64,000 nucleotides of DNA from Homalodisca vitripennis (GCF_021130785.1 NC_060207.1:6833001-6897000); one strand, 5' to 3'; shown: positions 13,700-27,058, counted from the stretch's first letter. Numbers and translations: made by a program. Notes: generated by a model from the sequence alone, not told the origin.

Positions 13700-14035
13700 A
13701 AGGCTGAACAGTTGTAATTGCCTGAGCGTTAGCGAATCCTCAATCACATGAGAGCTGAAAACGTGCCGTATCAGTCAGTCTGTCTATCTGTCCGCACGAT
13801 ATCTCGAGAATAAACTGACTTCATTTCTAAGCTTATCTCATTATCGAGTTCGATGATACATTTCACTCCATGGGATTTGGTTGAGTGTTTTACCATTAGT
13901 ATTTTGAGTAACCTTGGTGAAATGAGAATTCGCAGAGAAAATAAAATTATATATAACACACACCTTAACACATGATACAGAAACACATGCAGCTAAAGAC
14001 TTGAAATTTAGCATATAACCTTAGCGAAAGCCGTT
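13700..14035 (+). repeat. Dispersed family E, copy 1
   Basis: Order of marks: GAGCGTTAGCGAA, then TCAGTCTGTCTATCTGTC CGC, then ATATCTCGAGAATAAACTGA, then TTTCACTCCATGGGATTTGG followed by TTGAGTGTT, then an AACCTTAGCGAAAGCC end. The same series of marks recurs at about nine places in this window on both strands. The GTTAGCGAAGCC-like motif occurs at both ends of the unit. No protein coding capacity is seen. Possibly a non-autonomous element or a dispersed satellite-type repeat. Confidence 0.75.
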
Positions 14036-14040
14036 AACCC

Positions 14041-14657
14041 AATGTGGCGTACTCCCTTGCTTGGATAAAATATTTAAATATACAGACACATATTGTATAT
14101 GAAAACAATTAATATCTATATTTAAATTCTCCCCCTCCCCGCCTAGTTTCATTTCAAGGATTACCATAGTTATAATTTGGGTTAAACACTTATTCTTCAT
14201 ATTTAAATGAATTAAATCTATCGTCATATACCAAAAACCAATCTAACTTCTTGTTTTTAATACCTTTTAAACGGGCACAGACAATGTTGCTAGTTTTTTC
14301 ACAGTAATTGAAGTTAAAATATTGAAAGGTTTACAGTAGGGCCTTACATACTTATTAATTAAATGGTATATATCAGGAGCTGTTGATAAATAATAATATC
14401 CTTCAAAACATCTAATTTATGATGTATTTTAGTACTTGAGTTGGAATCGGAGAGAACAGGACTCATTGTTCAAGGGATAACCCTTGATGTGAAGTTTCCT
14501 TGTATTGAACACCTGTTCAGCGGAGGGTGGAACTTCTAAGCTTATCTTCCTCGAATCACATTCGCAAAATTAATTACAAAGGGTTGGAACTGAAAATGGT
14601 AGTTCACCACTTATCTCATTTAAGTGTCTCACTGAATTATGAATTCATTGTTAAGGA
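14041..14657. other. AT-rich non-coding DNA
   Basis: Nothing recognised. The short minus-strand open frame at 14021-14227 is AT-driven. Confidence 0.55.
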
Positions 14658-14800
14658 AACAATCTTCTCTATAGTGTGGTTGCACTTTTAAAAACAATCT
14701 TCTCTATAGAGTGGTTGCTAATTTCAAAACAATCTTTTCTATAGAGTGGTTGCACTTTTAAATACAATCTTCTCTATAGTATGGTTGCTAATTTCAAAAC
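14658..14800. repeat. 35-bp tandem repeat, four units (two 70-bp dimers)
   Basis: AACAATCTTCTCTATAG recurs at 14658, 14693, 14728 and 14763, a spacing of exactly 35 bases. A truncated fifth unit starts at 14798. Alternate units share their tails (TTGCACTTTTAAA versus TTGCTAATTTCAAA), so the higher-order unit is a 70-bp dimer. Few substitutions separate the units, so amplification is fairly recent. Confidence 0.9.
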
Positions 14801-17529
14801 AGTTTTCGATACAATATTATAGAAAATGTTTTAACAACTTTAAATAATTTAATTTATGTTATATAAACAAATAGACGAAGCTCAATTATAAATAAGAACA
14901 ATTTCAACGTTTTTTTACCATGTAGGGCTGACGTTATTTTTGTAAACAATTTGAACGAAAATGTATTTATTACTTGTAAAGATACGGATATAAAGTGTTA
15001 AATATTGTACAATTATTTAATTTCAAGTCTTATACTGACTTAACACGATAAAAACAAAGATATGAAGGTTAATAAAACGCTTCCTGTGACTAATAATCTA
15101 TACCTATTTATACGCATAGCATTAAGCATAACAATTTCCATATACGCAGTAAATTAACCACGCATTTGGTCGGCAGAAAAATTGTTACTATTAAAAAAAT
15201 ATGCATTGTAAATAAAACAATATCATATTACCTAAGATACTGAATCAATATTACTTGTCATTACATTGCCCTATAAAGCATTATAACAAGATGTAATAAC
15301 AATACCACACTATTTTAATTGGGGATTTTTAAGCAATTTCTTTACTCTAAAATGTATTACGAGCGGATGAAAATAAAAAGTTCCTATTTATATCATGATA
15401 TTTAATTTCCACGATTCAAAATTTGATAAAGTATTTCTTCAATCCGTATCAGAAATATTTAAGATAAATGAAAAATTTGAAAAGCTAATTCAACATACAG
15501 GCACGTGTTTTGTACGCAGATGTTTTAAAAGGCTATAATCTTTTGAGGAAATTCTTAAGGTATATACTATATATGTTTAAGCACTTACTGGATACTTACT
15601 TCATGAATATTCTGAGGTTTTGAGCTAATGACCAAACCCTAAATTTATTTTTGATCATGTTATAATAACAATAAAAATATTTTTATTGAAAGAAAATAGC
15701 CACAAATTTCACTTTGGGGGTAGATAAATATTGTCAAGTTGTATATTAGTTAAGGAAATATCACATTATGGTGGTATTTGTTTTGTCAATAATATAATGG
15801 CTAAATTGTAATTCTAGAATGTGTAAGTGCAGCAGACGCCTTAGAGTTCGGCACTTGTGTTGTTTGAGTTGGTCTGTACTAAACCTGGTCATACTACTTG
15901 TAAACGTGACTAGAATTTAATTTATAAGTTTTGTAACTGACTGTATGTACATTTTTGTTAATGTATAAATAATTTATTTTCTATATGTAGATTAGTTCTC
16001 ACATTTTTTCAAATTTATTACAATATTGTCAAGCTTTTCTATTCTATGAACAATATTTTGTTAAAATTTATGCAAGCCAGTTAGTTATAGTATTTTCTTA
16101 AACGTAATCCTAGTGTACCAGAATAACTTTTTTCAGAGCCAGGCATTTTTCTGTTTAACATTTGTAGGCATTATCAGTATATGTCGGTAAGATTGCTGTC
16201 TGGGCGTTGTTCATATCCGATCACAGTTGATGTTTTTCTTCAGCTACGTGTCGTTTACGTTGCACTTAACCTGGGACAATAACGAATAAATAATGCTCAA
16301 AATGTGCTCGGAACTTTTTCCTCTCGAGATATTCAATACACGGTATGTGCAATTACTGAGTCGCCTTAAAAACAACCCGTCTCGGCGCTTCAAAGGGAAT
16401 TATGAAATTAATATTCGGTTCGAAAGAAGATCATTAAGAGATGCCAAGTTGAGTTAGAAGGCGTTTCTTAAGCAAGTCGAGCACCCGCGTGCCTTCACAC
16501 ATCCTCCAGATCACTGACAGAAATACTCTCTGTATTCAGCGTAGCGTCGGATCTTGTGGTTGCAGCACAGGCACTTGTACGCTCAGGAATTTTTCTGCCT
16601 TTCCATTATAGAATTTTCCTTGGAGCAAGATATTTTTTGTTTTAATCTGTACCACAGTAATTACTAATTTAAAATGTCAATAAATATAACAGAAATATTT
16701 ATCATGTTTAATGTAGATATCTCCTCGCTTCATGACTTTTAAAAAGAAAAACAAATGATATTTTCACAGTATTTAAAAGTACCAATGATTTGTCCATATA
16801 TTTTCCTAATTGTAACGCATTTAAAACTTGAAGAATGTATAAATTACAAATTAACTTCAACAATTATAAATATACAGATTGGATTTCTATCACCTTAAAT
16901 GATATTACGTTTTATAATACCTTATATCAATAACTTATTTTGAAAAAGTGATTAAAAGCCTTTAACCAAAACTTAAAAGTTATTTAGCTATTCAAGGTGA
17001 GTTTTAACAGTCCCACTATCCTACTTTATCACATTTCATGACGTATCAATTCCGAGACTACTATTTATAATTATTGAGTTCCATGTATTTAATTTTGAAC
17101 AATTTTTTGAAATGTTATAAGTTTTTTAAACGTTAATTTTTTTATATGATTTCATTATATATTTTGCACTGACACGATATGTAGGTTTGATAAAAAGTTA
17201 CTTGTTAACATTGTAACTGCTCGTATTATAAAACTAAACTCTCCACAACTCTATGGGGCTTATCGATTGAATTTTTTATTTGCTCCTAAAATCCCCCATT
17301 TTGGGTTACCAAACTAAGTAGTAATTAAGCCCATAAAATAATTCATTATATGAGATCAAGGTGAGCAGAATTTAGCTTTTCTTGTGTGAGTGGTTAAAAT
17401 ATTGACAGGGGGTTTCCAGACTTTATTAACCCTGTATGATTTTAAAAATATCCCTAGTCATTATTGAGATATTTGTCTTTTTATAATTATATTTCCTTAC
17501 CAATATATTAGTTTATAATGACTTTTAAT
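14801..17529. other. AT-rich non-coding DNA
   Basis: No gene recognised. The 16170-16620 region is less AT-rich and could hold an exon or an old element, but no open frame of useful length or known motif is visible there. Confidence 0.5.
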
Positions 17530-17735
17530 AGGGTGAGCTTTAGCGAAATTTATCACTCGAAAGGCTAGAAAAGTATCAATGTTGTCTGTCTGTCTATACG
17601 AGCTCCCGAAACCGAACTCACTTTTAGACTTAAATTTGCATGAAGCTTAATTTCTATATGAGGAACTCTGAGTTAGATGATATGCTGAATGTCACTCCAT
17701 GGGATTGGTTGGGCGTTAGCAAGTACATCTCTCTT
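17530..17735 (+). repeat. Dispersed family E, copy 2
   Basis: Contains GAGCTTTAGCGAAATTTATC, TGTCTGTCTGTCTATACGAG, an AACTCACTTTTAGACTTAAA block, then GTCACTCCATGGGATTGG followed by TTGGGCGTTAGCAAG. It has the same order of marks as the copy at 13700. Confidence 0.75.
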
Positions 17736-18099
17736 ATGGATAACCATAACAGCAAGGAGAATATACAGAATAAATAATCCATAGGCAAACTTAGTAAAAC
17801 CATTTGACATTTTAACATAGGACATTTTTAGTTATAGAGTAAAAATGAAAACAAATAGAGTGGAATGTCAATGTTAAAACTAGTTGACAAGGTTTGGATC
17901 CACTACACTAATATGTTGTGATTCCTTCCCTAGCTCAATGAAACTATTTTTTCTAACACTACTATGAAACCATGAATGTACCATGTGGCAAGGTATCCCA
18001 AACGATGCTTAATACGCAGGCTTTACATTCTACTTGAAACTTCATTTCCACATAGACAGCGGATTGTCTATGTACAATCACGGATAGATTCATTTTATG

Positions 18100-18215
18100 T
18101 TAGTTTATTTCCTGTACGATTGAATGTCTGTCTATCTGTCCGCAGAATATTAGAAGAATGAAATGCATTATAGAACTGCAGTGTTTTAGTCGATTTAAGC
18201 GATATTTGTTACGCA
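18100..18215 (+). repeat. Dispersed family E, short fragment
   Basis: TGTCTGTCTATCTGTCCGCA followed by GAATATTAGAAGAATGAAAT is the core of family E. The flanking marks (CCATGGGATTTGG and the GTTAGCGAAGCC ends) are missing, so this is a truncated copy. Confidence 0.55.
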
Positions 18216-18250
18216 ACGCGAGGTGTAGCGGACTGGTACATTGTAAATAT

Positions 18251-19200
18251 GTAAGTTTTGGCAGGATATAGAATAAAGCTTAACTGAAAACTGACTTAAT
18301 GCGTTAATAGAAATGTTATTCAATAAACAAATAAATTACTTTATTAGCTATATATGTACTGCTTATTACATAAAATTACTCTCCAGGTGGAAAGGAGTAA
18401 TTTTTGGATATGATGGAGGCTACTTTGAACACCCCCTTCACTAAGGGCAAGTTAAGGTAAATGTTGAGTGTTTATTAATTATAAAAGCAATATTATTTAC
18501 GTCTAATTGATTCAAAACCATAGCAAGGATGAGTACATATAGTATATATGTATAAATCATTCATGTATAATCTGCCTTATCCTTTATTGTTGAACCAAAA
18601 TATTATATTTAAAGTACTTATTCTGAACGAAAGCACAACTGACCTTTGCTAAACTAAACGGTTAGCTGAACCTTATATCGTACATAGAAAACTTTTAGTA
18701 TTCACTAACCAGGATCATCAAATCTACTGTATGTAGGTATTTATTACGGTCAGTTCACTTATATTTTTCAAAACCTAAATCTGAGACTGCAAACAGTATC
18801 AGCGAACCGGAAGACCTTGAAAGCTGGTAAGTTAAAATAAATTAAGTACTAACTTCTTATCGTTAATTAACAGAACGGAACCAACTTTGATGTACATTTG
18901 ATATGTTTCATGCACTTGAAGTTGAACTCTAAATACTGAAATAATATCCAATGTAATATGCATAATTAAAATTCAAAACTATTATTGCTTCTTCGTAATT
19001 AATAAAAGTTACCCAATAAAATATAATATTTCAGGGCTGCATCCTAATAGTGTGTAATGATTCAAGATGACCTAGTGAAACTATATAAAATAATCTCTCT
19101 TAAATGTTGCCTTGAATTTTTAAAAATAATTCAAAAGTGAGTTTTTTATTGATAATAAAACACTGATAATTTGAAAAATTCGAAACTGAAATAATTAATA
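18251..19200. other. AT-rich non-coding DNA
   Basis: No gene, tRNA or element recognised. Confidence 0.55.
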
Positions 19201-19208
19201 CTATAACT

Positions 19209-19892
19209 CAGTGGTTCTCACCCTGAAGGGCGTTCCTCTCTATGGAAGCGTAGAATATTTTCCAGGGAGGCGTCAGTGCCTTAGGATAATAGGGAAGTGG
19301 CGGGGTGACACGGCGTTTAAGCGATTGTCAAATTTAAAAGCATTGGTATTAAATATTTTTAGTTGAGTTTACCCGAATCTTTGCTTGGCAGCTTCAAAGT
19401 TGTTCATACAATGTTCAGCCGCATACATCTATGAGTCTGAATTTTCTACTTGGCTTATCTAACGTCAAAATAACGATCAAGATTGGACGTCGAAAAGCAC
19501 CTGCATGTGTTCTGTCACTGATGCAACCAAGTATTAAACAAATTGTGAAAGACAAGCAATGCCAACCTCTTCACTAAGTAACGAAACAAGTGATATAATA
19601 GCATAATTAACTACTAATTGTAGATTGTATTCTAAAAATTAGTTTTTTATTTCTCTGTGTCATGAATTTATTTAAAAGGCAATAAGTATAGGCAAAGACT
19701 GTAAGTTCATAAAGTCTTTTAGATAGTATTGAACTTTTTGTAAAAACTGTATTAAATGTTTAATTTTAAAACATGCAAATTTAAGTTTTACTACTAGTAC
19801 TAACCACATAGGCTGGTGATGGTAAAGGGAAGGCGTACAAAAATTTCAGCGTACTAAGGGAGGCACAAAGGCTGAAAGGTTCGGAACCCCCG
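19209..19892. mobile_element. Non-autonomous hAT-like DNA element (about 0.68 kb)
   Basis: The left end CAGTGGTTCTCACCCTGAAG is the classic hAT-type terminus. The right end, read in reverse complement, begins CGGGGGTTCCGAACCTTT and matches it imperfectly. Eight-base flanks CTATAACT (19201-19208) and TTATAACT (19893-19900) agree at 7 of 8 positions, the target-site length expected for hAT. The interior has stops in all frames and no transposase, so the copy is non-autonomous and diverged. Exact ends rest on the TIR and TSD match. Confidence 0.75.
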
Positions 19893-19900
19893 TTATAACT

Positions 19901-20876
19901 GATTTCATCTTAGTTTTAAAAATGCCTGGGCGAAGACCAACCGATCAGGCCTTATCACGTGATTACAAGTGATGGGAATATTAAATTGTCTCGGCCAATC
20001 GGGAGCAATCACCTAATTCTTCGTCTTGGCCCATAGTGCAATTCAGCTCTGCATATCAAGTGTCAGATACAGAACCTAAATACAAACCAAATTAATCGAA
20101 ACAGTAGGGTTTAATCTTATACTAATTCAACATAGTTGTAAATATTATACACTCATATTCTTGTAGTGTACAACTCACTTGTAGACACCATATAAATGTA
20201 TAGAAATTCATACATCGTTAACGATAAAATAAATTAACAGTAGTAAAGCTCTGTCAATAAAGAATTGCACTTATTCAAACAAAAAATCTATCTACAACTA
20301 GCAATGAGATAATATTATAATACAAATGTAATATAAAGCAATGGACTTATCGCTTTTGTAACATTCCACTTGTATAAAATGTTTACCATTGCAACAATCT
20401 GTTTTCACAAACATTAGATTCTGTACAGAAGCTTTAGTGAAAATGAGTTTTCACAAAATCCATTGTTTGACTTTAAAAGTAATATTGTCTAACTTTGTTC
20501 TGCCACTAAAGCGTTTTCAGTTCCTTGGGCAAACACAATAAATGCGGGATATTACAGGTGGCTCAGGTGCCACTGGCTAGAAAACATTTCACTTCTCCGA
20601 ACAATACGGTACTTGTCTTTTTGAAGTACCTACGCTTTATTAATAATAGCGTAGTTATGCAAAGTGAAAATAGCTGATTCTTTTCCAAATTGAACAAATT
20701 CTGAAATAAAAATTAACTTAAAAAGTAAACTACATAAATCTTAAAAGAATGGACAGCTATTGTTACATTTGTAAACCGTGCTTATTATTCAGTTAATATT
20801 TAGTTTAATGATTTTTAGTTTACTTTAAGATAGTTATTCGTTGTTTGTACTTAACATTCAGCAGTTTTATGTGCAG
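19901..20876. other. AT-rich non-coding DNA with a small dyad
   Basis: Between about 19925 and 20040 the ends GGGCGAAGACCAA and TTCTTCGTCTTGGCCCA form an imperfect inverted pair around a CACGTGATTACAAGTGAT-containing segment. This may be a short MITE-like relic. The rest is AT-rich with nothing recognised. Confidence 0.35.
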
Positions 20877-21440
20877 TGTCATTTCTGTTTGTCTACCAGT
20901 CTGCCTCCACAGCACATCTCAAGAAAAAACTGACCTAAAAGCCATTTGAAATTTTGTAGAAAACTTCGTTTATACTTAACTTTCAGTACTTTTATGTGCA
21001 GGGCATCCCTAAAATGAAGTTTATTTAACACACAGCTAAAATTTTAAACATATAATAAAATATTGAGTTATTAAAAAAATACAATCTGAATTTTTTGCTG
21101 AACATTTGTGAAGCTTATCATCTGAAGGGCTGATGAAGTATCATTTCTGTTTGTCTACCAGTCTGCCTCCACAGCACATCTCAAGAAAAAACTGACCTAA
21201 AAGCCATTTGAAATTTTGTAGAAGACTTCGTTTATACTTAACTTTCAGTACTTTTATGTGCAGGGCATCCCTAAAATGAAGTTTATTTAACACACAACTA
21301 AAATTTTAAACATATAATAAAGTATTAAGTTATTAAAAAAATACAATCTGAATTGTTTGCTGAACATTTGTGAAGCTTATCATCTGAAGCATGATGGTGT
21401 ATGCCAACCTATGAGATTTGACTAAGCGTTAGCAACAATT
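20877..21440 (+). repeat. Family E, two copies in tandem (262-bp duplication)
   Basis: TCATTTCTGTTTGTCTACC begins copies at 20880 and 21142. GAAGCTTATCATCTGAAG closes them at 21110 and 21372, an offset of 262 in both cases. The two units differ at only a few positions, so this is a recent tandem duplication. The second copy continues into an ATGCCAACCTATGAGATTTG segment and GGCGTTAGC-like sequence (GCGTTAGCAAC), the usual family E end. Confidence 0.9.
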
Positions 21441-22439
21441 TTTACATATTTTGTTTTGGTAACTATGGCCATTGTAGTAACACATGGGGTCAATCAGAAT
21501 GAAGTGAGGCATAAACTTAAAAATTTACACACAACAACAGCGAAGCCGGTTTTAACAAAAAGTCTTAAATAAAAATTAAGTAACAAAGTAAACACTAAGG
21601 AAATCTTGAGTAGTTTCTCACCACGACAAGAAACGTGGTCCGGCGTACCCCTTACTCGTTCTATATTGATTTATGTTAGTACTAAAGAAAAAGACCTATA
21701 ACTATTACTAGTTATATCCTAAAACATTAGACTGTACAATTTAGTAGGTTATAAAAATGTGGTCTGTTATGGGCGTGTGATGCGTGTCAGAAATTTATCT
21801 TTACGTGTTATCACGGACCAGATACTGAAGCTGTGATAGCCTCCTGAAACAGTCAATATTGCTCCACACACAACATTTCTGCCTAACAGATTAGCTTCTA
21901 AAGACAGAGAGGGAGGGCAGAGCCGTTATTAGCCGGTTGTGTTTAGTGCTCGGTGTATCCACCCTCTCCGACAGGGGGCGCCTGATTGCTGAATGTTTAT
22001 CGGGTTACCTTGTCTTGTTTGGGATGATTACAACTCTTGTGAGTAAGGTTGTCTTTGACTAGCTTTGCCTCTATAGTATCATATCCGTCAGCATTTCATT
22101 CGTGCACGAACAGGAGTAATTTAAACCAAATTTTAATCGTTATGATGAAGTAGGCTACTAAGTACCAAGGTAATAGTTATATTCAAATAACAAGTAAGTA
22201 TTAAGCTGCTCTTACTCAATTCGTCCACACTAAAAAACGCATGATACCAATCACCTTATAACTCGAACCTTAATTTATTGTATTTCAGTATGGAGTTAAT
22301 GGGAAAATATTTTTCACAGTGGAAAGCCTTTTTTACATTATTTGGGATCCAAGAAATGTTATAAACTAAATTGTCTGAATTTCAACTCGTTTCTGGAATT
22401 AGACATGCGATTTTGAGAACCTGAAAATTTATTGGCTGA
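21441..22439. other. Non-coding DNA, GC-richer at 21770-22130
   Basis: The segment around 21900-22010 contains GACAGGGGGCGCC and is less AT-rich than its surroundings. No open frame, domain or element end is recognised. Confidence 0.45.
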
Positions 22440-22740
22440 CCTAATTTCTATATCTGCCTGTCTGCCCGTAAAATATCCCGAGAATTACCCGGTCTACAGT
22501 CTTGCACCAAGCTCCATTTATACAAAAGGATCATCAAATTTGATAATAGTGCACATCATTCCATGACATTTGACTGGGCGTTACAGGATATTTTTAAATT
22601 GGCCTTACGGGTACACATAATTTCATCAAGGAAATATAATTTGGATGGTTGCAAAGTGCGTACAATCATATAATATTGTAGCATAATGAAATAAACTATA
22701 TAATTTAAATTTAGCATTCAACCTCAGCGAAGCGTATTAT
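22440..22740 (+). repeat. Dispersed family E, copy
   Basis: Marks in order: TATCTGCCTGTCTGCCCG, AATATCCCGAGAATTACC, CATCATTCCATGACATTTG followed by ACTGGGCGTTA, then an AACCTCAGCGAAGCG end near 22732. It has a complete order of family marks but is diverged. Confidence 0.7.
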
Positions 22741-25700
22741 GTCGTAACTTGTTTTTAAATAAAATTTTTGTCGTTGTTTACAAACGGAAGAACACTATTG
22801 CGTTGCGTTGTTATAAAAATAATCTTTGTTGATGAATTGTACAAAAACACACAATGATATAATAAAGTTTGTTTCAAAGGTAAATCCAGACGAGCTTGAA
22901 CCAATCTTACTATACTGCTGGAAACAGACGAGTAGTGTAATCCGTGATAAGCCAGTTAATCTCATGTCGTGTATGTTTTAGCTGAGATTCAATTATAATT
23001 CTAAACCCTCATCAATCTTGCAGAATGGAGCAGATTGGGATAATAACGAGCACAAAATCTGTTAAAAATCGTAGACCAAAAGAAACAGGAGCTGGGTTTG
23101 AATTGTCTACCGATAAATATCTCCATTCTAACGGTTTTCCACTCTCCTCGCCATGACTTATAAAAGTCAATTTATAACAAATAATATCTCCATTAGAAGT
23201 TTTATTATCCAATATATTTGCACATGACTCAATCTTCCTTATAAATTGTTTAAGCTTTTCTATCCACAACAGAATAATATTTAAACTCATCGTCCACCTG
23301 CTTGAAATAATATTAATTTGTATCTATTCACTAAAAGCAGAATTTTCTAGAAATATAAAATGGTGTAATATGTATACAAAAACAGGAAGACATATACAAT
23401 TCAAAAAATATTGAGCTTTATTTAATTTTAAAAATTGACGTTGGGTGGATTGAAAATATTACAACAATACACAGTTTTTCCATCCGTATGAAAAAATTAA
23501 AACTACGGTAGGGTATATGGTATTAGCAAACTATTCAAGAATGCCCGTGTGTGGTAATAGTTTTAAAGATTTAAAAATATGTATTATAAGTTTTCATTTA
23601 ACACTGTTTTGGTCTCGTCTCATGTGATGTTTTAAAATTGGGAGTTGTACATATATTTACACAAGATACGTTTAAATTTGTGGATACTCGATATCTTGAC
23701 ACAATGTCATTCGTGGACAGTTATAAAATATGTCAAATTTGAACATGCATAATAAAATAGACCTTACAGTCGAAATCTAGAGTAAGCAGTTTGGGGTTTG
23801 ATACTTAAAAATAAATTAATTAAAATACTCAATGTCAACTACTGGCTCCAGGCCCTCCATCAGTGCCTTTACTATGGCTAAAAGTCTCATATAGTATTAT
23901 AAATAATCAAAACAAATATTCATACGATTTATTATAGATTACTTTACTATCTCAAAAGTGTTACAGATCCATCTTAAAGCAATTACTACTTAGGTGTACA
24001 CATATACACTGATAAATACAGATATCACCTATTATAGTCAAGCAAAAACATAATTTTTATCAAGTCCAAAATTTTGAAATTAATTTAACATATATAAAAC
24101 TATTAATTGTTGTACGTAAATGAGAACTGTAATAGGAAAATCTTTATTTTACAAGTTTAACTATATCTGTTTACACTTGTCTTCAGATTTTAAACTTCTT
24201 TAAAAGAAAATTCTATTAAATTATAGAACATATTATTTTATTTTCGAATTTAATACTTAAAAAATAATGTTTGATAATAATTTAAATGTTGTACGATAGT
24301 CGTTTTCTCTCGAATTATATTATTTTAGAGGTAATGTTACTTTTACAAAGTCAGTTACTAAATAATTCTCACATCATTTAAATTTTCACTCAATTTTATA
24401 CGTTTAATACATTCTATCTTGGACTGATTAAAATTTAAACTAGGTATTAAGCTGTAATTAATGGTTAATGATCGTTATATAATTGAGACTGCATTTTGTT
24501 TCAGCTTTAGGTTTAAAGATTTTGAATATTATAGTTCAAACACGCTAACAGAAGTAAATAAAACTCGTATTAGAACTGCAATACTTATCACAATATCTTG
24601 AACAGTTAGTTTATACTTGTATTGATACTAACATGTGATACAGCTAACATAGATCACTAGCGATACAGAAGAAAACTTACATAATTTAAGCACGAACAAC
24701 GAACAAAAACTCTCAATATTGGTGGACAAAATATAGCCACAGATAAAATTTGGTATCGTTTGTAGAAAAGATCGAACGGTTGTGTTATAGCAAAAACATG
24801 GATTCACGTGTCCTCATTACGCGTATAATCTACATAATATAAATATATAGTTTATTATGTTGCGTTTTCAACAAGCAGCTGAATATAGGTCTAAAAATAA
24901 AATAATACCTAAAACGGAATTTAACTCAAATACGTATTTATCCGTGTAACCTTAGTCGTGAGAAATTAATATAATTAATTAGTAATATTTGCGATTTCTT
25001 AAAAATGTGTTCAAAATAGTAACAATGACAGTGAATTAACACTAATTTGATATAAAACGCGGATGAATATCCTTTGCCACGAAGAGAGGTAATGGAATAG
25101 TTGATTCTCCTGTTTAATTCAATTCCAGATTGTTTTGATGTAAAGTCAATATGAGACAGTTGGGCTGCACAATAGACAAAGGTTGCCCAGGCAAGAACTT
25201 GGGCCCTTGAGGCGAGTCGTTAAACTTTAAGACACTCTGAGGGCTGACTTTGTCCGCCTTATTATTGTTTCATGCCCAATGAATGTCAAAGTGGGTGGAT
25301 TCTCTTGGTTTTATTGAACCAAGTGGAATAATCATAGCAGACCGCCTTTGAACCAGGCCTTATTGATTTATAGATGATTACGTAAGTCACTCTTAAGATA
25401 TTTTCCAGTTTGGCAAGCGATTTGATCTTTCGGTAATATTATCTAATTTTCCTTTTACTTTCAGCTAAAAAAAGTAGTTTATCGTTGCCTTTTATAAAAA
25501 CAACATTTATTATTTTGGCTTTTCTAAATTCAATTATGTTACTTAGGTGAAATGGCGACCCGACCTCATCATTAATTAGTCTTAATCACGGCGAAGATTT
25601 ATTTATAATATTTATATTTATATTAAAACCACTCAGGGACAAATATTGGTGGAATGTTAATCTACATTAAACTTTATCAGCAAGCTATGTAAGTTACTCA

Positions 25701-25749
25701 TTTTTAATTACCCTACAGGTATTTCTTAAAATCTCGTCATTGAGTTTCT
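22741..25749. other. AT-rich non-coding DNA
   Basis: No recognised gene. The minus-strand frame at 23012-23290 (92 codons) has no recognisable motif and lies in ordinary AT-rich DNA. A GC-richer patch at 25090-25370 carries no domain-bearing open frame. It could be untranslated exon or old repeat. Confidence 0.5.
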
Positions 25750-26505
25750 ATCAGTAAGGATAACTCCTGATGGGAAGTCTCTAGAGATTTGAAACTTAAT
25801 AAATAGGTACTGCTTAGTCTAAGGGAGAAATTTATTGAGTATATTACACTATCGAACTGTCCGTCCGTATATGTAATACATCTTTATAGAATGGTGCTAG
25901 AGACGAAACTAAATACATATGTTCTACTTAGTCCAAGGGATAACCTTATTCATTACAGGATCAAAAGATGAAAGGGCAATTCGTCCGTTTGCCGCTCGAA
26001 CTGTCCGTCTGTCCGTGCAATACATATTGATAGTAAGGTCCTAGAGACTTTAAACTAAACACATAGGTTCTACTTAGTCCAAGGGATAACCTTATTGAGT
26101 ATATTACAGGATCAAAAGATGAAAGGGCAATTCATCCGTTTGCCGCTCGAACTGTCCGTCTGTCCGTGCAATACATATTGATAGTAAGGTCCTAGAGACT
26201 TTAAACTAAACACATAGGTTCTACTTAGTCCAAGGGATAACCTTATTGATTACAGGATCAAAATATGAAAGGGCAATTCATCCGTTTGCCGCTCGAACTG
26301 TCCGTCTGTCCGTGCAATACATATTGATAGAAAGGTCCTAGAGACTTTAAACTAAACACATAGGTTCTGCTTAGTCCAAAGGAAAACTTTATTGATTATA
26401 GGATCAAAAGATGAAAGGGCAATTCATCCGTTTGCCGCTCGAACTGTCCGTCTGTCCGTGCAATACATATTGATAGAAGGGTTCTAGAGACTTTAAAATT
26501 GTTAC
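25750..26505 (+). repeat. Tandem array of a 146-150 bp unit, about five units
   Basis: The mark GATGAAAGGGCAATTC starts at 25968, 26118, 26264 (with one substitution) and 26410, giving spacings of 150, 146 and 146. Each unit also has GCTCGAACTGTCCGTCTGTC, GCAATACATATTGATAG and CACATAGGTTCTACTTAGTC. A shorter, diverged first unit begins near 25750. The CTGTCCGTCTGTCCG core resembles that of family E, so the two may be related. Units 2-4 are nearly identical. Confidence 0.9.
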
Positions 26506-27058
26506 ATAAGTACCTTTTAATTTAAGGAAATGACTTATTTTTCTATTTTGGGTGAAAAATATGAAGGCAGGCGGTCCTTATGTGTGTCCTTTGTACGATA
26601 ACTCATTCGTAATGAACTGTTAAGTCCATCAGTATTTGGTTACAATGGTTTATTTTATGTTTATTTCCTTCTCGAAACTACTTCTACGCATATAAAGTTA
26701 TTAAACCTTAAATATGTGGTACATTCACTATGCAGTGAATTTAAAACATATGATTTTAAATAAGACAAGATCCTAAAATCCTAGCATATATTTGCTGTCA
26801 TTATTAATCATATTATGTTTTGCCCTTACTTAATTTAAGATAAATAAAATTGGAATTAAGAATTACAGCAGATATCACTAACAATGGGAGAAAATATAGA
26901 AACATCGTTCTGCCTAGGACTTGGCCCCATAATTAATATTGCGTGTCAAATTAAATTAATAAAAAAAATGTAAACTAAAAAAGAATTTCCAAAGTTATAA
27001 CTAAATTGATTTATATTATCTTTTGTAATATCATGATGGAGAAATCAGACTATAAAAG
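26506..27058. other. AT-rich non-coding DNA
   Basis: Nothing recognised between the 146-bp array and the inverted repeat. Confidence 0.55.

Noticed and set aside
23012..23290. 92-codon minus-strand frame
   Set aside because: No motif, ordinary AT-rich surroundings, no splice sites that define an exon.
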